Assembly: GCA_022706865.1 (NCBI GenBank)
Contig: JAKJBT010000045.1
Location: 1-13,378 of the forward strand
Source: Bacillota bacterium
GTDB lineage: Bacteria > Bacillota_A > Clostridia > Lutisporales > Lutisporaceae
DNA length: 13,378 nt
Reading direction: 5' to 3'
A model generated the notes under the pieces. That model had not been told where the DNA came from. It saw only the letters and a list, made by a program, of their open reading frames with translations, and did not search any database. Positions 1-7,005 of the stretch are shown here, piece by piece (position 1 is the first letter of the stretch; every line of letters begins with the position of its first letter). Position numbers and translations under genes: made by a program.

Positions 1-203
1 ACAAGGGTGAACATTATTATGCTGTCCAGGTCTTTGGCCTCGCTGATAACCTCCTGTATGCTCTCTATCTCGGTGACATACGGTATCCATCTGATCCTGA
101 TTTCGCATTCGGGATACTGGGCGGATGTGGCTTTTGCCACTTGTTCCGCAGTCTCACCTATTGAATCTGATATCACAAATATTACTGCCCTGTTTTTATT
201 CAT
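1..203 (-). CDS. ppsR: Pyruvate, phosphate dikinase regulatory protein (PpsR/DUF299), N-terminal part only
   Basis: Reverse-strand reading gives an ATG at 203 and 67 codons before the window edge. The start MNKNRAVIFVISDSIGETAE is the conserved N-terminus of the DUF299 kinase/pyrophosphorylase family. These enzymes inactivate pyruvate phosphate dikinase by ADP-dependent threonine phosphorylation and reactivate it by phosphorolysis. The nucleotide-binding P-loop lies in the missing C-terminal part, so activity cannot be judged here. A purine-rich ribosome site (AGGGGG) lies about 6 bases before the ATG. The gene begins 14 bp after ccpN and is almost certainly cotranscribed with it, matching the ccpN-yqfL pair of Bacillus subtilis. 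Truncation is due only to the window edge. Confidence 0.9.
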   Translation of the reverse strand, partial: MNKNRAVIFVISDSIGETAEQVAKATSAQYPECEIRIRWIPYVTEIESIQEVISEAKDLDSIIMFTL

Positions 204-217
204 AATATCCCCCTAAC

Positions 218-859
218 CTATTGCTTATATAAATCATACAGCAGTTTAGTCACATTGGTTTTGGATACCTTGCCTGTTATTTTTAATTGTTCTTTGCCAT
301 CACTGTCTTTAAACGGTTCTACTACCGGTATGCTGTCTATTTCATGAGTGATAAGCTTGACTACTGCATCATATGCGCTGTCATTGTCGAATACATAAAC
401 TATATTTGGCATCCTTGTCATAATCATTCCAACCGGCATGTTGTGTATATCATTGTTACCGATTGCAATCTTTATGAAATCCTTTCTCGATACTACGCCG
501 GAAAGTGCTCCTTTACTCTGCACATATATAGTACCGGCATCTCTTAAAAAAAGCATGACAATAGAATCATATACTGTTGCTGATTCATCCATGACTACAG
601 CACTTGTCTTAATTTCAGCAACCTTAATGCTTTTAATGAAATCATGACCGATATCGTTTATCATCTTACCGGAGTAAAAATAGCCAACCTTCGGCCTGGC
701 CTCAAGCATGTCGGACATTGTCAGTATTGTAAGATCAGGCCTCAATGCCGCCCTTGTCATATTCAGCTTTGCTGCCAGCTGCTCGCTTGTGATTGGTTGA
801 TATTTCTTTACCAATTCAATTATCTGTTTCTGTCTGCTTGTAAATTCTATTGCAACCAC
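218..859 (-). CDS. ccpN: CcpN-type transcriptional repressor (HTH plus two CBS domains)
   Basis: The 213-residue protein has a winged-helix HTH at about residues 8-60 (PITSEQLAAKLNMTRAALRP, then LTMSDMLEARPKVGYFYSGK) and two CBS domains at about 82-138 and 146-210. The segments NMTRAALRPDLTILTMS, MIMTRMPNI and SKTNVTKLL closely match B. subtilis CcpN (YqzB), which represses gluconeogenic genes such as gapB and pckA and senses nucleotides through its CBS domains. The start is a GTG at 859; no in-frame ATG was seen in the adjoining upstream codons, and the CcpN N-terminus aligns here. The ribosome site is weak (TTAGGCAG). It sits downstream of glyQS and directly upstream of ppsR, the Bacillus order. 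Its regulon in this organism is inferred, not seen. Confidence 0.9.
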   Translation of the reverse strand: MVAIEFTSRQKQIIELVKKYQPITSEQLAAKLNMTRAALRPDLTILTMSDMLEARPKVGYFYSGKMINDIGHDFIKSIKVAEIKTSAVVMDESATVYDSIVMLFLRDAGTIYVQSKGALSGVVSRKDFIKIAIGNNDIHNMPVGMIMTRMPNIVYVFDNDSAYDAVVKLITHEIDSIPVVEPFKDSDGKEQLKITGKVSKTNVTKLLYDLYKQ

Positions 860-895
860 CTGCCTAACAGAAATATTCAGGGTAATTCTGTCCGG

Positions 896-925
896 GGCTG
901 TGTAAGTGCTTCAATTGACACAACC
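896..925 (-). promoter_or_regulatory. Inverted repeat in the ccpN leader
   Basis: Two 8-base arms, 896-903 and 918-925, are complementary (read on the minus strand GGTTGTGT and ACACAGCC, one G-T wobble) with a 14-base loop. It lies between the putative promoter and the ccpN start. No T-run follows, so it is not an intrinsic terminator. It could be a repressor operator or a weak leader hairpin; its function is unknown. Confidence 0.35.
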
Positions 926-950
926 CAAGTTCTTACTTTATTCTCATTAA

Positions 951-979
951 ATACTATCATAATGCATTAACAATCACAA
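951..979 (-). promoter_or_regulatory. Putative sigma-A promoter for ccpN-ppsR
   Basis: On the minus strand, TTGTGA (979-974) and TAGTAT (956-951) are separated by 17 bp; each hexamer matches the consensus at 4 of 6 positions. It starts 10 bp after the glyS stop and about 90 bp before the ccpN start. The 129-bp gap is large for this window, which supports a separate promoter. No terminator was seen after glyS, so glyQS readthrough is also possible. Confidence 0.4.
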
Positions 980-988
980 CAAAAATCA

Positions 989-3073
989 TCATTTATTCAC
1001 TACTATGGAGCCCAAATCCGCCATTCTGTTCATCATGTCTGCTATGCTCTTTAAAAGCCCCAGCCTGTTGTTCCTGATATCCTCATCCTCAACCATTACC
1101 ATAATATTGTCAAAGAAGTCGTCTACAGGTTTTTTAAGTGTAATCATAAGCTCCAGAGCCTTTCCATACTCCCTGTTGTCCACATAGCCTTCGAATTCGG
1201 CATTTACTTCATCAAAGGCCCGTAACAGCTCCAGCTCAGCTTTCTCTGTGAACAGCTCTGCGTTGATTTCCGGACTCATGGCTTTCGATGCCAGGTTGGA
1301 TACTCGATTGAAGGAGCCCAGTATGTTCATAAACTCATCCCTGTACTTCCATTTTGAAAGCTCCCGAATCTTCAGATATGCATCATTAATATCGTCAAAC
1401 TCAGCGTTTATCACAGCATCAATAATGTCATACTCAAAGCCCTTGTCTATCATGACATTTTTGAATCTTTGCCTGAAGAATTCCAGTATGTCCCTCTTTA
1501 CTGACTTTTCATCACCCTTCAATATACCTTTTGCTTCAAAAGGCTTAAGGGAATTATCGATTAAATGTGTCAAACCAAGATGAATGTTACTGTCAAGTAT
1601 TATAGATGTAACCCCTATTGCCTGCCTTCTTAAGGCATATGGATCTTGAGAGCCTGTTGGTTGAATCCCTATGGCAAAGCACCCGCATATGGTATCCATT
1701 TTGTCCGATATGCTCAGAATTGAACCATTAAGTGTTGCGGGAGTATTATCCCCTGCAAACCTCGGAAGATAATGCTCAAATATGGCATCCGCCACTTCCC
1801 TGTCCTCTCCTTGCAGCAATGCATACTCTCTGCCCATTATCCCCTGAAGCTCATCAAATTCTTTAACCATATTGGTGACCAAATCAGCTTTGCATAAATG
1901 TGCAGCCCTCAGCAGGTTCTTTTTCGCACCGGCGCTTATACCCAAAATCGCAGCCAGATGCTCTGCTATGGCGGCAATCCTCTGCGTCTTGTCATATATT
2001 GTCCCCAAGGTTTCCTGGAATACTACATTTTTCAGCTTCTCCGCGCAGTTATCCAAGGATTCCTTCCTGTCCTCCCTATAGAAGAAGTCCGCATCAGCCA
2101 GCCTCGCTTTAAGAACCTTCTCGTTGCCTTCCTGCACCGTTTCAAGGAAGCGGCTGTCCCCATTCCTCACAGTTATGAAGTAATTCATAAGATTCTTATT
2201 ACTGTCTGCAACCGGAAAATATCTCTGATGCTCCTTCATGGGAGTAATGACTGCTTCCTTGGGAAGCTTAAGGTATTCGGCATCAAAACCGCCTATAAGA
2301 GCGGTAGGATACTCTACAAGATATACAATCTCCTCCAGCAGCTCTTCATCCATAAGCACTTCTCCGCCTTTTTCCCTGGCCAGCTCCTCGCACTGCCTGC
2401 GTATTATTGTGCGCCTTTCCTCTTGGTCCGCAATGACAAAACCTGCCCTCAGCTTATCAAAATACTCTGAAGTGTTATTTATCTCAATGCTGCCTTTAGA
2501 TAACACCCTGTGTCCTTTAGTATACCGGCTGCACTGTATTCCGTCCTTGTCAAACTCTATCAGCTCATCCCCCAGAATTGGCACCAGCCATCTGACAGGC
2601 CTTGCGAATCTGAAGGACTTATTGCCCCATTTCATTGACTTTGGAAAAGATATTGAAGTAAGTATATCGGGGAGTATGGTTTTCAGTACTTCTTTCACAG
2701 GCTGTCCCTTTTCCTGCTTCTTGTAGTATACATATTCCACACCGGCAAGCTCCTGTATAAAAACATCGCCAAGCTCTGCCTTCTGACCCTTTAAAAAGCC
2801 CAGCAGTGCTTTGGTCGGATTTCCGTTTTCATCGTAGGCTGCTCTCTTTGACGGCCCCTTCACCAATTCCTCCAGATTCTCCTGCTGTTCCGCAATGCCT
2901 TTGACAAAAAGCACTATTCTCCTGGGAGTGCCGTAGGCCTTTATCTCCTCAAAGGCTATCCTGTAATTTTTAAGCATTGCCTCGGAAATACTCCTGACCT
3001 GCTTTAGGGTTGAAGGCATATAATTTGCAGGAATCTCCTCAGTGCCTATTTCATATAACAAATCCTTACTCAT
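989..3073 (-). CDS. glyS: Glycyl-tRNA synthetase, beta subunit
   Basis: This 694-residue protein is the beta chain of the bacterial alpha2beta2 glycyl-tRNA synthetase, which supplies most of tRNA-Gly recognition and is needed for charging. Family signatures are [15 protein letters not shown] at the N-terminus, [16 protein letters not shown] at about 148-163, the HD-like block [18 protein letters not shown] at about 389-406, and [14 protein letters not shown] at about 471-484. The C-terminal ~110 residues form the DALR-type anticodon-binding region. Length is normal for the family. I place the start at the ATG at 3073, 6 bases after GGAGGTG. A longer reading from a GTG at 3082 would begin inside that ribosome site. 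The start codon lies inside the end of glyQ (8-bp overlap), indicating translational coupling that would help keep subunits balanced. Confidence 0.97.
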   Translation of the reverse strand: MSKDLLYEIGTEEIPANYMPSTLKQVRSISEAMLKNYRIAFEEIKAYGTPRRIVLFVKGIAEQQENLEELVKGPSKRAAYDENGNPTKALLGFLKGQKAELGDVFIQELAGVEYVYYKKQEKGQPVKEVLKTILPDILTSISFPKSMKWGNKSFRFARPVRWLVPILGDELIEFDKDGIQCSRYTKGHRVLSKGSIEINNTSEYFDKLRAGFVIADQEERRTIIRRQCEELAREKGGEVLMDEELLEEIVYLVEYPTALIGGFDAEYLKLPKEAVITPMKEHQRYFPVADSNKNLMNYFITVRNGDSRFLETVQEGNEKVLKARLADADFFYREDRKESLDNCAEKLKNVVFQETLGTIYDKTQRIAAIAEHLAAILGISAGAKKNLLRAAHLCKADLVTNMVKEFDELQGIMGREYALLQGEDREVADAIFEHYLPRFAGDNTPATLNGSILSISDKMDTICGCFAIGIQPTGSQDPYALRRQAIGVTSIILDSNIHLGLTHLIDNSLKPFEAKGILKGDEKSVKRDILEFFRQRFKNVMIDKGFEYDIIDAVINAEFDDINDAYLKIRELSKWKYRDEFMNILGSFNRVSNLASKAMSPEINAELFTEKAELELLRAFDEVNAEFEGYVDNREYGKALELMITLKKPVDDFFDNIMVMVEDEDIRNNRLGLLKSIADMMNRMADLGSIVVNK

Positions 3074-3962
3074 TTTCTTCACCTCCGAATACAGCCTTTT
3101 TGAGCAGAGGATATCCCAATTCCTCTCTCTGCTTCAGATAACCTTGAGCTACAAGCCTTGCCAGATTTCTTACCCTTCCGATAAAACCGGTCCTTTCCGT
3201 AACGCTTATAGCCTTTCTTGCATCAAGAATGTTAAAGGTATGTGAGCATTTCAGTACGTAGTCATATGCGGGAAGTATAATGCCCTTATCCAACAGCCGT
3301 TTTGCCTCTGCCTCATATTCGTCAAAAAGTGTAAAAAGCAGTTTGGTATCGGCTTCCTCGAAGCTATACTTTGAATGCTCGAATTCCGCTGTCTTGAACA
3401 CATCTCCATAGTTTATCCCCGAAACCCATTCAATATCGAATACATTATTTATATTCTGAATATACATCGCTATTCTTTCCAGGCCATAGGTCAGTTCCGC
3501 AGATTCCAGCTGACAGTCTATGCTGCCTACCTGCTGGAAGTATGTGTACTGGGTTATCTCCATTCCATCCAGCCAGACCTCCCATCCGAGTCCCCAGGCC
3601 CCAAGAGTCGGAGCCTCCCAGTTATCCTCCACAAACCTTATATCATGCTTGACGGGGTCAATCCCCAATGCTTTCAGGCTTCCCAGGTACAAATCCTGCA
3701 CATTGTCGGGAGATGGCTTCAATATTACCTGAAACTGATGATGCTGATACAGTCTGTTGGGATTCTCTCCGTACCTTGCATCCGCAGGTCTTCTTGAAGG
3801 CTCTACATAAGCCACTCTCCAAGGCTCCGGCCCCAAAGCCTTAAGGAAGGTATAAGGGCTCATTGTGCCGGCTCCCTTTTCCACATCATAAGGCTGTGCA
3901 ATGATACAGTGCTGTTCAGCCCAGTATTTTTGAAGCGACAGGATTATTTCTTGAAATGTCAT
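3066..3962 (-). CDS. glyQ: Glycyl-tRNA synthetase, alpha subunit
   Basis: This 298-residue protein is the class II catalytic chain that activates glycine with ATP and pairs with GlyS. Diagnostic blocks are [17 protein letters not shown] (about 20-36), [20 protein letters not shown] with [15 protein letters not shown] (about 44-78), and [20 protein letters not shown] in the middle. Length is typical of GlyQ. The ATG at 3962 is 7 bases after GGAGGG; another ATG at 3969 is out of frame. It is the first gene after the T-box leader and overlaps glyS by 8 bp, so expression of both subunits should respond to uncharged tRNA-Gly. Confidence 0.98.
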   Translation of the reverse strand: MTFQEIILSLQKYWAEQHCIIAQPYDVEKGAGTMSPYTFLKALGPEPWRVAYVEPSRRPADARYGENPNRLYQHHQFQVILKPSPDNVQDLYLGSLKALGIDPVKHDIRFVEDNWEAPTLGAWGLGWEVWLDGMEITQYTYFQQVGSIDCQLESAELTYGLERIAMYIQNINNVFDIEWVSGINYGDVFKTAEFEHSKYSFEEADTKLLFTLFDEYEAEAKRLLDKGIILPAYDYVLKCSHTFNILDARKAISVTERTGFIGRVRNLARLVAQGYLKQREELGYPLLKKAVFGGEENE

Positions 3963-3999
3963 TTTTCATCCCTCCATAATAGAATAGAAAATACAATAG

Positions 4000-4035
4000 A
4001 AAAACCCTTCATCCCTTGAAGTAAGGGACGAAAGG
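4000..4035 (-). terminator. T-box intrinsic terminator before glyQ
   Basis: Read on the minus strand, CCTTTCGTCCCTT (4035-4023) pairs with AAGGGATGAAGGG (4017-4005) over 13 positions, two of them G-T, with a 5-base loop and a TTTTT tract at 4004-4000. The upstream arm shares CCTTT with the antiterminator, the expected mutually exclusive switch. Confidence 0.93.
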
Positions 4036-4222
4036 TCTGCTTCCGCGGTTCCACCCTTTTTGACTTGGAAATCTTCCAAGCCCTCTTTTTTAAGCTTATG
4101 CTCCAAAGCGCCCGTAATCACATGCATTGCCGGCTCACACCATGTGCTTTTTTATGAAGCACCTCCGGTTCTCTGATAATGCACTTCCTGATTACTCCTC
4201 TTCTTCAACACATTCTGGCATT
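4000..4222 (-). ncRNA. Glycine T-box riboswitch leader of glyQS
   Basis: The hallmark T-box sequence AGGGTGGAACCGCGG lies at 4057-4043 on the minus strand. In its UGGNACC core the variable base (4050) is A, which would pair with the U discriminator usual for Firmicutes tRNA-Gly. Upstream is a stem I region: an AGTA loop-E-like element near 4196, complementary GTAATCA and TGATTAC, a distal part with CCGG and GTGTGAGCCGG, and then a specifier region TACGGGCGC. The likely specifier codon is GGC at 4112-4110. A perfect 7-bp hairpin (4080-4064, CTTGGAA/TTCCAAG) fits stem III. AAAGG before the T-box can pair with CCTTT at 4035-4031, giving the antiterminator that competes with the terminator. Uncharged tRNA-Gly should favour readthrough into glyQ. 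The transcript start near 4222 is inferred from the promoter. Confidence 0.95.
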
Positions 4223-4228
4223 AACACT

Positions 4229-4257
4229 AATTTAGCAAATCATAAATATTTTGTCAA
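4229..4257 (-). promoter_or_regulatory. Sigma-A promoter of glyQS
   Basis: On the minus strand a perfect TTGACA (4257-4252) is followed after 17 bp by TAAATT (4234-4229), a good vegetative promoter. The start site is expected near 4222, which produces a leader of about 260 bases containing the whole T-box. The -35 box begins only 4 bp after the stop codon of the upstream DUF4342 gene. Confidence 0.85.
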
Positions 4258-4261
4258 TATA

Positions 4262-4819
4262 CTATTGCTTAAATGTATTGTCGTTATTGCCATTGACAGC
4301 TCCGAAAGCATCTGCGGCATCTGCCATCGTAGAATTATGTCCTGCTGCCTGAGATGTCATATTTTTGAAATCATCTGCGGCATTTTTGATTTTGTCTGCC
4401 AAATTATCTGCTGTATTTGTTATTGCCTCCGATACATTAATCGTCTGCTTGTTGGGCCTTTCTACTTCTATTACGCATTTTGAAAGCAGCGCAACTGCAG
4501 TTCCTATTGCCGTAAGCTGCGGTATCATCACTGCGCTTATTGCTCCTGCAGTGACTGGGATGTCAAGTATTACATAGTCATCTTTCTTTACTCTTATTCT
4601 GTTCACGTTACCCGATTTAACTATTCCCTTCAGCTTTTCAACAGCCTCGCTGCCTTTTACCGAGATAGTCTCCGTCCACCTTTTATCTCCCGCCTCTTCA
4701 ATATTTATCAAGGCATCCACTACATTGCCGTTTGCGGCTTCCAGTGCTTCCTTGGCTTCCTTATAGGTCACTCCTGTTCTATCCCTGATGATGTCAACCT
4801 TTTCCAGACTTATATCCAT
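4262..4819 (-). CDS. UBA-like / DUF4342 domain protein
   Basis: The 185-residue protein starts at the ATG at 4819, 8 bases after AAAGGAG. A longer frame up to 4864 would run into recO and has no better start signal. Residues about 5-42 (LEKVDIIRDRTGVTYKEAKE, then ALEAANGNVVDALINIEE) look like the UBA-type three-helix fold at the N-terminus of EF-Ts. Residues about 45-122 fit the DUF4342 core, including a basic/aromatic strand RIRVKKDDYVILDIPV and a hydrophobic stretch at 88-113 that could contact or cross the membrane. The tail (about 128-185) is rich in Ala, Asn and Asp and predicted helical. The biochemical function of DUF4342 is not known to me. It is the last gene of the long operon, 31 bp after recO. 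Confidence 0.8.
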   Translation of the reverse strand: MDISLEKVDIIRDRTGVTYKEAKEALEAANGNVVDALINIEEAGDKRWTETISVKGSEAVEKLKGIVKSGNVNRIRVKKDDYVILDIPVTAGAISAVMIPQLTAIGTAVALLSKCVIEVERPNKQTINVSEAITNTADNLADKIKNAADDFKNMTSQAAGHNSTMADAADAFGAVNGNNDNTFKQ

Positions 4820-4850
4820 GGAACTTACTCCTTTCAGTACATTAATAAAT

Positions 4851-5627
4851 TTACTTCTGGGCATTCAAATCCTTCATGGAATCTAAAAAATCAAGGGACT
4901 TAAACCTTTTTTCCAGGTGGCTTTGGATGAAGGATCTTGTTATTCTTTCAATTTCATTAAAAATAGTATTATCAATTTTCTTAGTATTTAGTCTAGAAAT
5001 TTCAATGTTCAACAAAAAATTAATAGCTTCAGCCGTACCTTGGCTTATCTTGAAAACTTCTCCGGCATTTTTTTGATTTTCATCGGTGCTGCAGTTACTG
5101 CATATTACTCCGCCCAAATCAACACTGAATCTTGTATAATCCTCACTGCTCTTTCTGCATATGGCGCACCTGGCAATATTTGGCCTGTACCCGCTGATAT
5201 CCATAAGCTTGAGCTGGTAGCCGACACTCAGAATCCCTATTGGTATACTTTCGGCAGAAAGATAGTATAGTGTCTTTGCAAGCAGCAGGAACAGTCTTTC
5301 ACTGGGAATACCCTCATCGGAAACAGCTTCTGCAAGCTCGGCAAAATATGTGGCATAAGAAAGCCTCAGCAAATCCTTCCTTATGTTATAAAAGGTTTCT
5401 CTAGTAACTGCCTGGGAAATGTGATAAAAGCTCGTACCCTTATATAATACGAATTCACTGAAAACAAAAACCTCAGACGATGAAAGAAGGCTGCTTTTAG
5501 GTTTTCTGCAGCCTTTGGCAATTGCTTTGATTTTTCCGTTGTTTCTCGTAAGTATCGTAAGTATCTTATCGGCTTCTCCCAGGTTGGTATACCTCAGGAC
5601 TATACCTTCCGTCTTGGATATCGGCAT
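4851..5627 (-). CDS. recO: DNA repair protein RecO
   Basis: The 258-residue protein begins MPISKTEGIVLRYTNLGEAD, the conserved RecO N-terminal OB fold (about 1-80), followed by a helical domain. Four cysteines, C154, C157, C176 and C179 (CAIC and CSNC), form the zinc site found in many Firmicutes RecO proteins. RecO works with RecR, and with RecF in many settings, to load RecA on SSB-coated single-stranded DNA and to anneal strands. The start is the ATG at 5627, 7 bases after GGGAG; upstream codons to 5678 overlap era and are not conserved RecO sequence. It begins 4 bp after the era stop, so the two are surely cotranscribed, as in Bacillus. Confidence 0.95.
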   Translation of the reverse strand: MPISKTEGIVLRYTNLGEADKILTILTRNNGKIKAIAKGCRKPKSSLLSSSEVFVFSEFVLYKGTSFYHISQAVTRETFYNIRKDLLRLSYATYFAELAEAVSDEGIPSERLFLLLAKTLYYLSAESIPIGILSVGYQLKLMDISGYRPNIARCAICRKSSEDYTRFSVDLGGVICSNCSTDENQKNAGEVFKISQGTAEAINFLLNIEISRLNTKKIDNTIFNEIERITRSFIQSHLEKRFKSLDFLDSMKDLNAQK

Positions 5628-5631
5628 TGAA

Positions 5632-6534
5632 TCACTCCCAATTATACCCGAAGTTCTTAAGTGCGCTTCTGCTGTCACGCCAATTGCTTCTCACCTTGAC
5701 CCAAAGCTGAAGATTGATCTTGCAATGCAGAAGGTTCTCTATGTCAATTCTGGACCTGATGCCTATCTCTTTCAGCATCCTGCCTTGCTTGCCTATTATT
5801 ATCGCCTTGTGTGACTCCTTCTCACAGTATATTGTAGCCTCAATATCCATGAGATCCTTATTTTCCCTTTCTTTCATTGAGGTAATTTTCACGGCAGTGC
5901 CATGAGGCACTTCCTCTGATGTAAGCTCAAGGACCTTCTCCCTGATAATTTCTGATACGATGAACTTCTCAGGCATATCTGTATATATGTCCTCCGGAAA
6001 ATACTTGGGCCCTTCCGGCAGATGCTTCACAATTTCCTTCAGAAGCTCATCCAGATTCTCCCCGGTGCTTGCCGAAACAGGTATTATGCTGTCAAAATAA
6101 TCCTCATGCATTATTAATGAGGCGGCAATCTGTTCCAGCCTGGATTTTGGTATCTTGTCTATTTTGTTCAGCACAAGTATGACCGGGGAGTTGACCTTTT
6201 CCGCCACCTCTGCGGCATGCATGTCTCCCGGGCCTATTTCTGTGGAACAGTCAAACATGACTACAACTACATCCACGCCTTTCAAGGACTCGGTTGCCGA
6301 TCTCACCATATACTCCCCCAACATATGCTTTGGCTTATGTATGCCGGGAGTATCGATAAAAACTATCTGGTACTCACTTGTAGTATAAATGCAGCGGATG
6401 GAGTTCCTTGTAGTCTGGGGTTTGCTGGAAATGATGGAGACCCGCTCACCCAGCAGTCTGTTTATAAGGGTTGATTTGCCTACATTCGGCCTTCCAATGA
6501 TTGTTACAAATCCTGATTTAAATTTTGTATCCAT
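5632..6534 (-). CDS. era: GTPase Era, 30S ribosome assembly factor
   Basis: This 300-residue protein has all G motifs: G1 GRPNVGKST (14-22), G2 QTTRN (40-44), G3 DTPG (61-64), G4 NKID (123-126) and G5 VSAS (153-156). A C-terminal KH domain (about 200-285) includes the GKQG loop. Era binds the 3' end of 16S rRNA and checks late 30S maturation. Length is typical. The ATG at 6534 follows AAGGAG by 10 bases and gives the family N-terminus KFKSGFVTIIGRPNVGKS. An in-frame extension to 6597 is open but comes from repeat DNA (see the repeat at 6568-6594) and should not be counted as protein. Neighbours cdd and recO are the usual partners. Confidence 0.97.
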   Translation of the reverse strand: MDTKFKSGFVTIIGRPNVGKSTLINRLLGERVSIISSKPQTTRNSIRCIYTTSEYQIVFIDTPGIHKPKHMLGEYMVRSATESLKGVDVVVVMFDCSTEIGPGDMHAAEVAEKVNSPVILVLNKIDKIPKSRLEQIAASLIMHEDYFDSIIPVSASTGENLDELLKEIVKHLPEGPKYFPEDIYTDMPEKFIVSEIIREKVLELTSEEVPHGTAVKITSMKERENKDLMDIEATIYCEKESHKAIIIGKQGRMLKEIGIRSRIDIENLLHCKINLQLWVKVRSNWRDSRSALKNFGYNWE

Positions 6535-6567
6535 AATACTACTACTCCTTATATGAAGAATGCATCG

Positions 6568-6594
6568 CGAGACAGGAGAAACGTCCCCATGCCT
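6568..6594 (-). repeat. Degenerate single-arm copy of the GGGGACGTTT palindromic repeat
   Basis: On the minus strand this stretch matches one arm of the hairpin repeat near 13300 at about 20 of 27 positions, including an exact GGGGACGTTT (6588-6579) and CTGTC. No second arm is present, so it cannot form the long hairpin. It sits in the 85-bp cdd-era gap. GAAGAATGC occurs on the plus strand just beside both copies (6555 and 13241), which may mark a wider repeat unit. Confidence 0.6.
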
Positions 6595-6619
6595 CATTTC
6601 GCATCATCCTGCTAATGCG

Positions 6620-7000
6620 CTAAAATTCTATAAAAGCCTCGGGCAACAGCTCCCCGATGGTATGAATCCTTACTTTGTCTCCGCTCTTTGTAATGAGTTT
6701 TATGTCCAAACCCCATTCGGACATGAACTGCCTGCAAATTCCGCAAGGATATGTGAAGCCCTTCAAGCTGCTGGCAACCGCAATGGCTTCAAACTCCCTC
6801 TCTCCTTCGGATATTGCCTTTGTAAATGCAACCCTTTCCGCACATATGGTTGCACCAAAGGATGAGTTCTCGATATTGCAGCCGGTATATATCTTGCCGC
6901 TTTTGGTCAGCAGCGCCGCCCCGACTTTGAAATTCGAATATTTCACATAAGCATTTTCCATGGCTTCCTGTGCTTTTTCAATCAGAATATCATAATTCAT
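6620..7000 (-). CDS. cdd: Cytidine deaminase
   Basis: The 126-residue protein is a short homotetrameric-type cytidine deaminase, converting cytidine and deoxycytidine to uridine and deoxyuridine in pyrimidine salvage. The zinc/catalytic signature is complete: C53-A-E55 (TICAERVA) and P85-C86-G-I-C89 (PCGICRQ), with the substrate-binding NIEN at 42-45. The ATG at 7000 follows GGGAGTG by 6-7 bases. It starts 5 bp after the DUF3048 gene stop and precedes era, as in the Bacillus cdd-era-recO order. Length is normal. Confidence 0.97.
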   Translation of the reverse strand: MNYDILIEKAQEAMENAYVKYSNFKVGAALLTKSGKIYTGCNIENSSFGATICAERVAFTKAISEGEREFEAIAVASSLKGFTYPCGICRQFMSEWGLDIKLITKSGDKVRIHTIGELLPEAFIEF

Positions 7001-7005
7001 TTATT

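Noticed and set aside
860..988. CRISPR, tRNA or small ORF in the glyS-ccpN gap
   Set aside because: No repeats, cloverleaf or ORF with a ribosome site were found in this short AT-rich leader.
1898..2470. 190-codon open frame on the plus strand
   Set aside because: It lies wholly inside glyS on the opposite strand, has no ribosome site or recognisable domain, and glyS is clearly the coding frame.
3074..3082. Longer GlyS start at a GTG (MKKMSKDL)
   Set aside because: The GTG is part of the GGAGGTG ribosome site itself; the ATG at 3073 has correct spacing and gives the conserved N-terminus.
6599..6620. CGCAT/ATGCG short hairpin after cdd as a terminator
   Set aside because: Only a 5-bp stem with a 10-base loop and no T-run; too weak to call.
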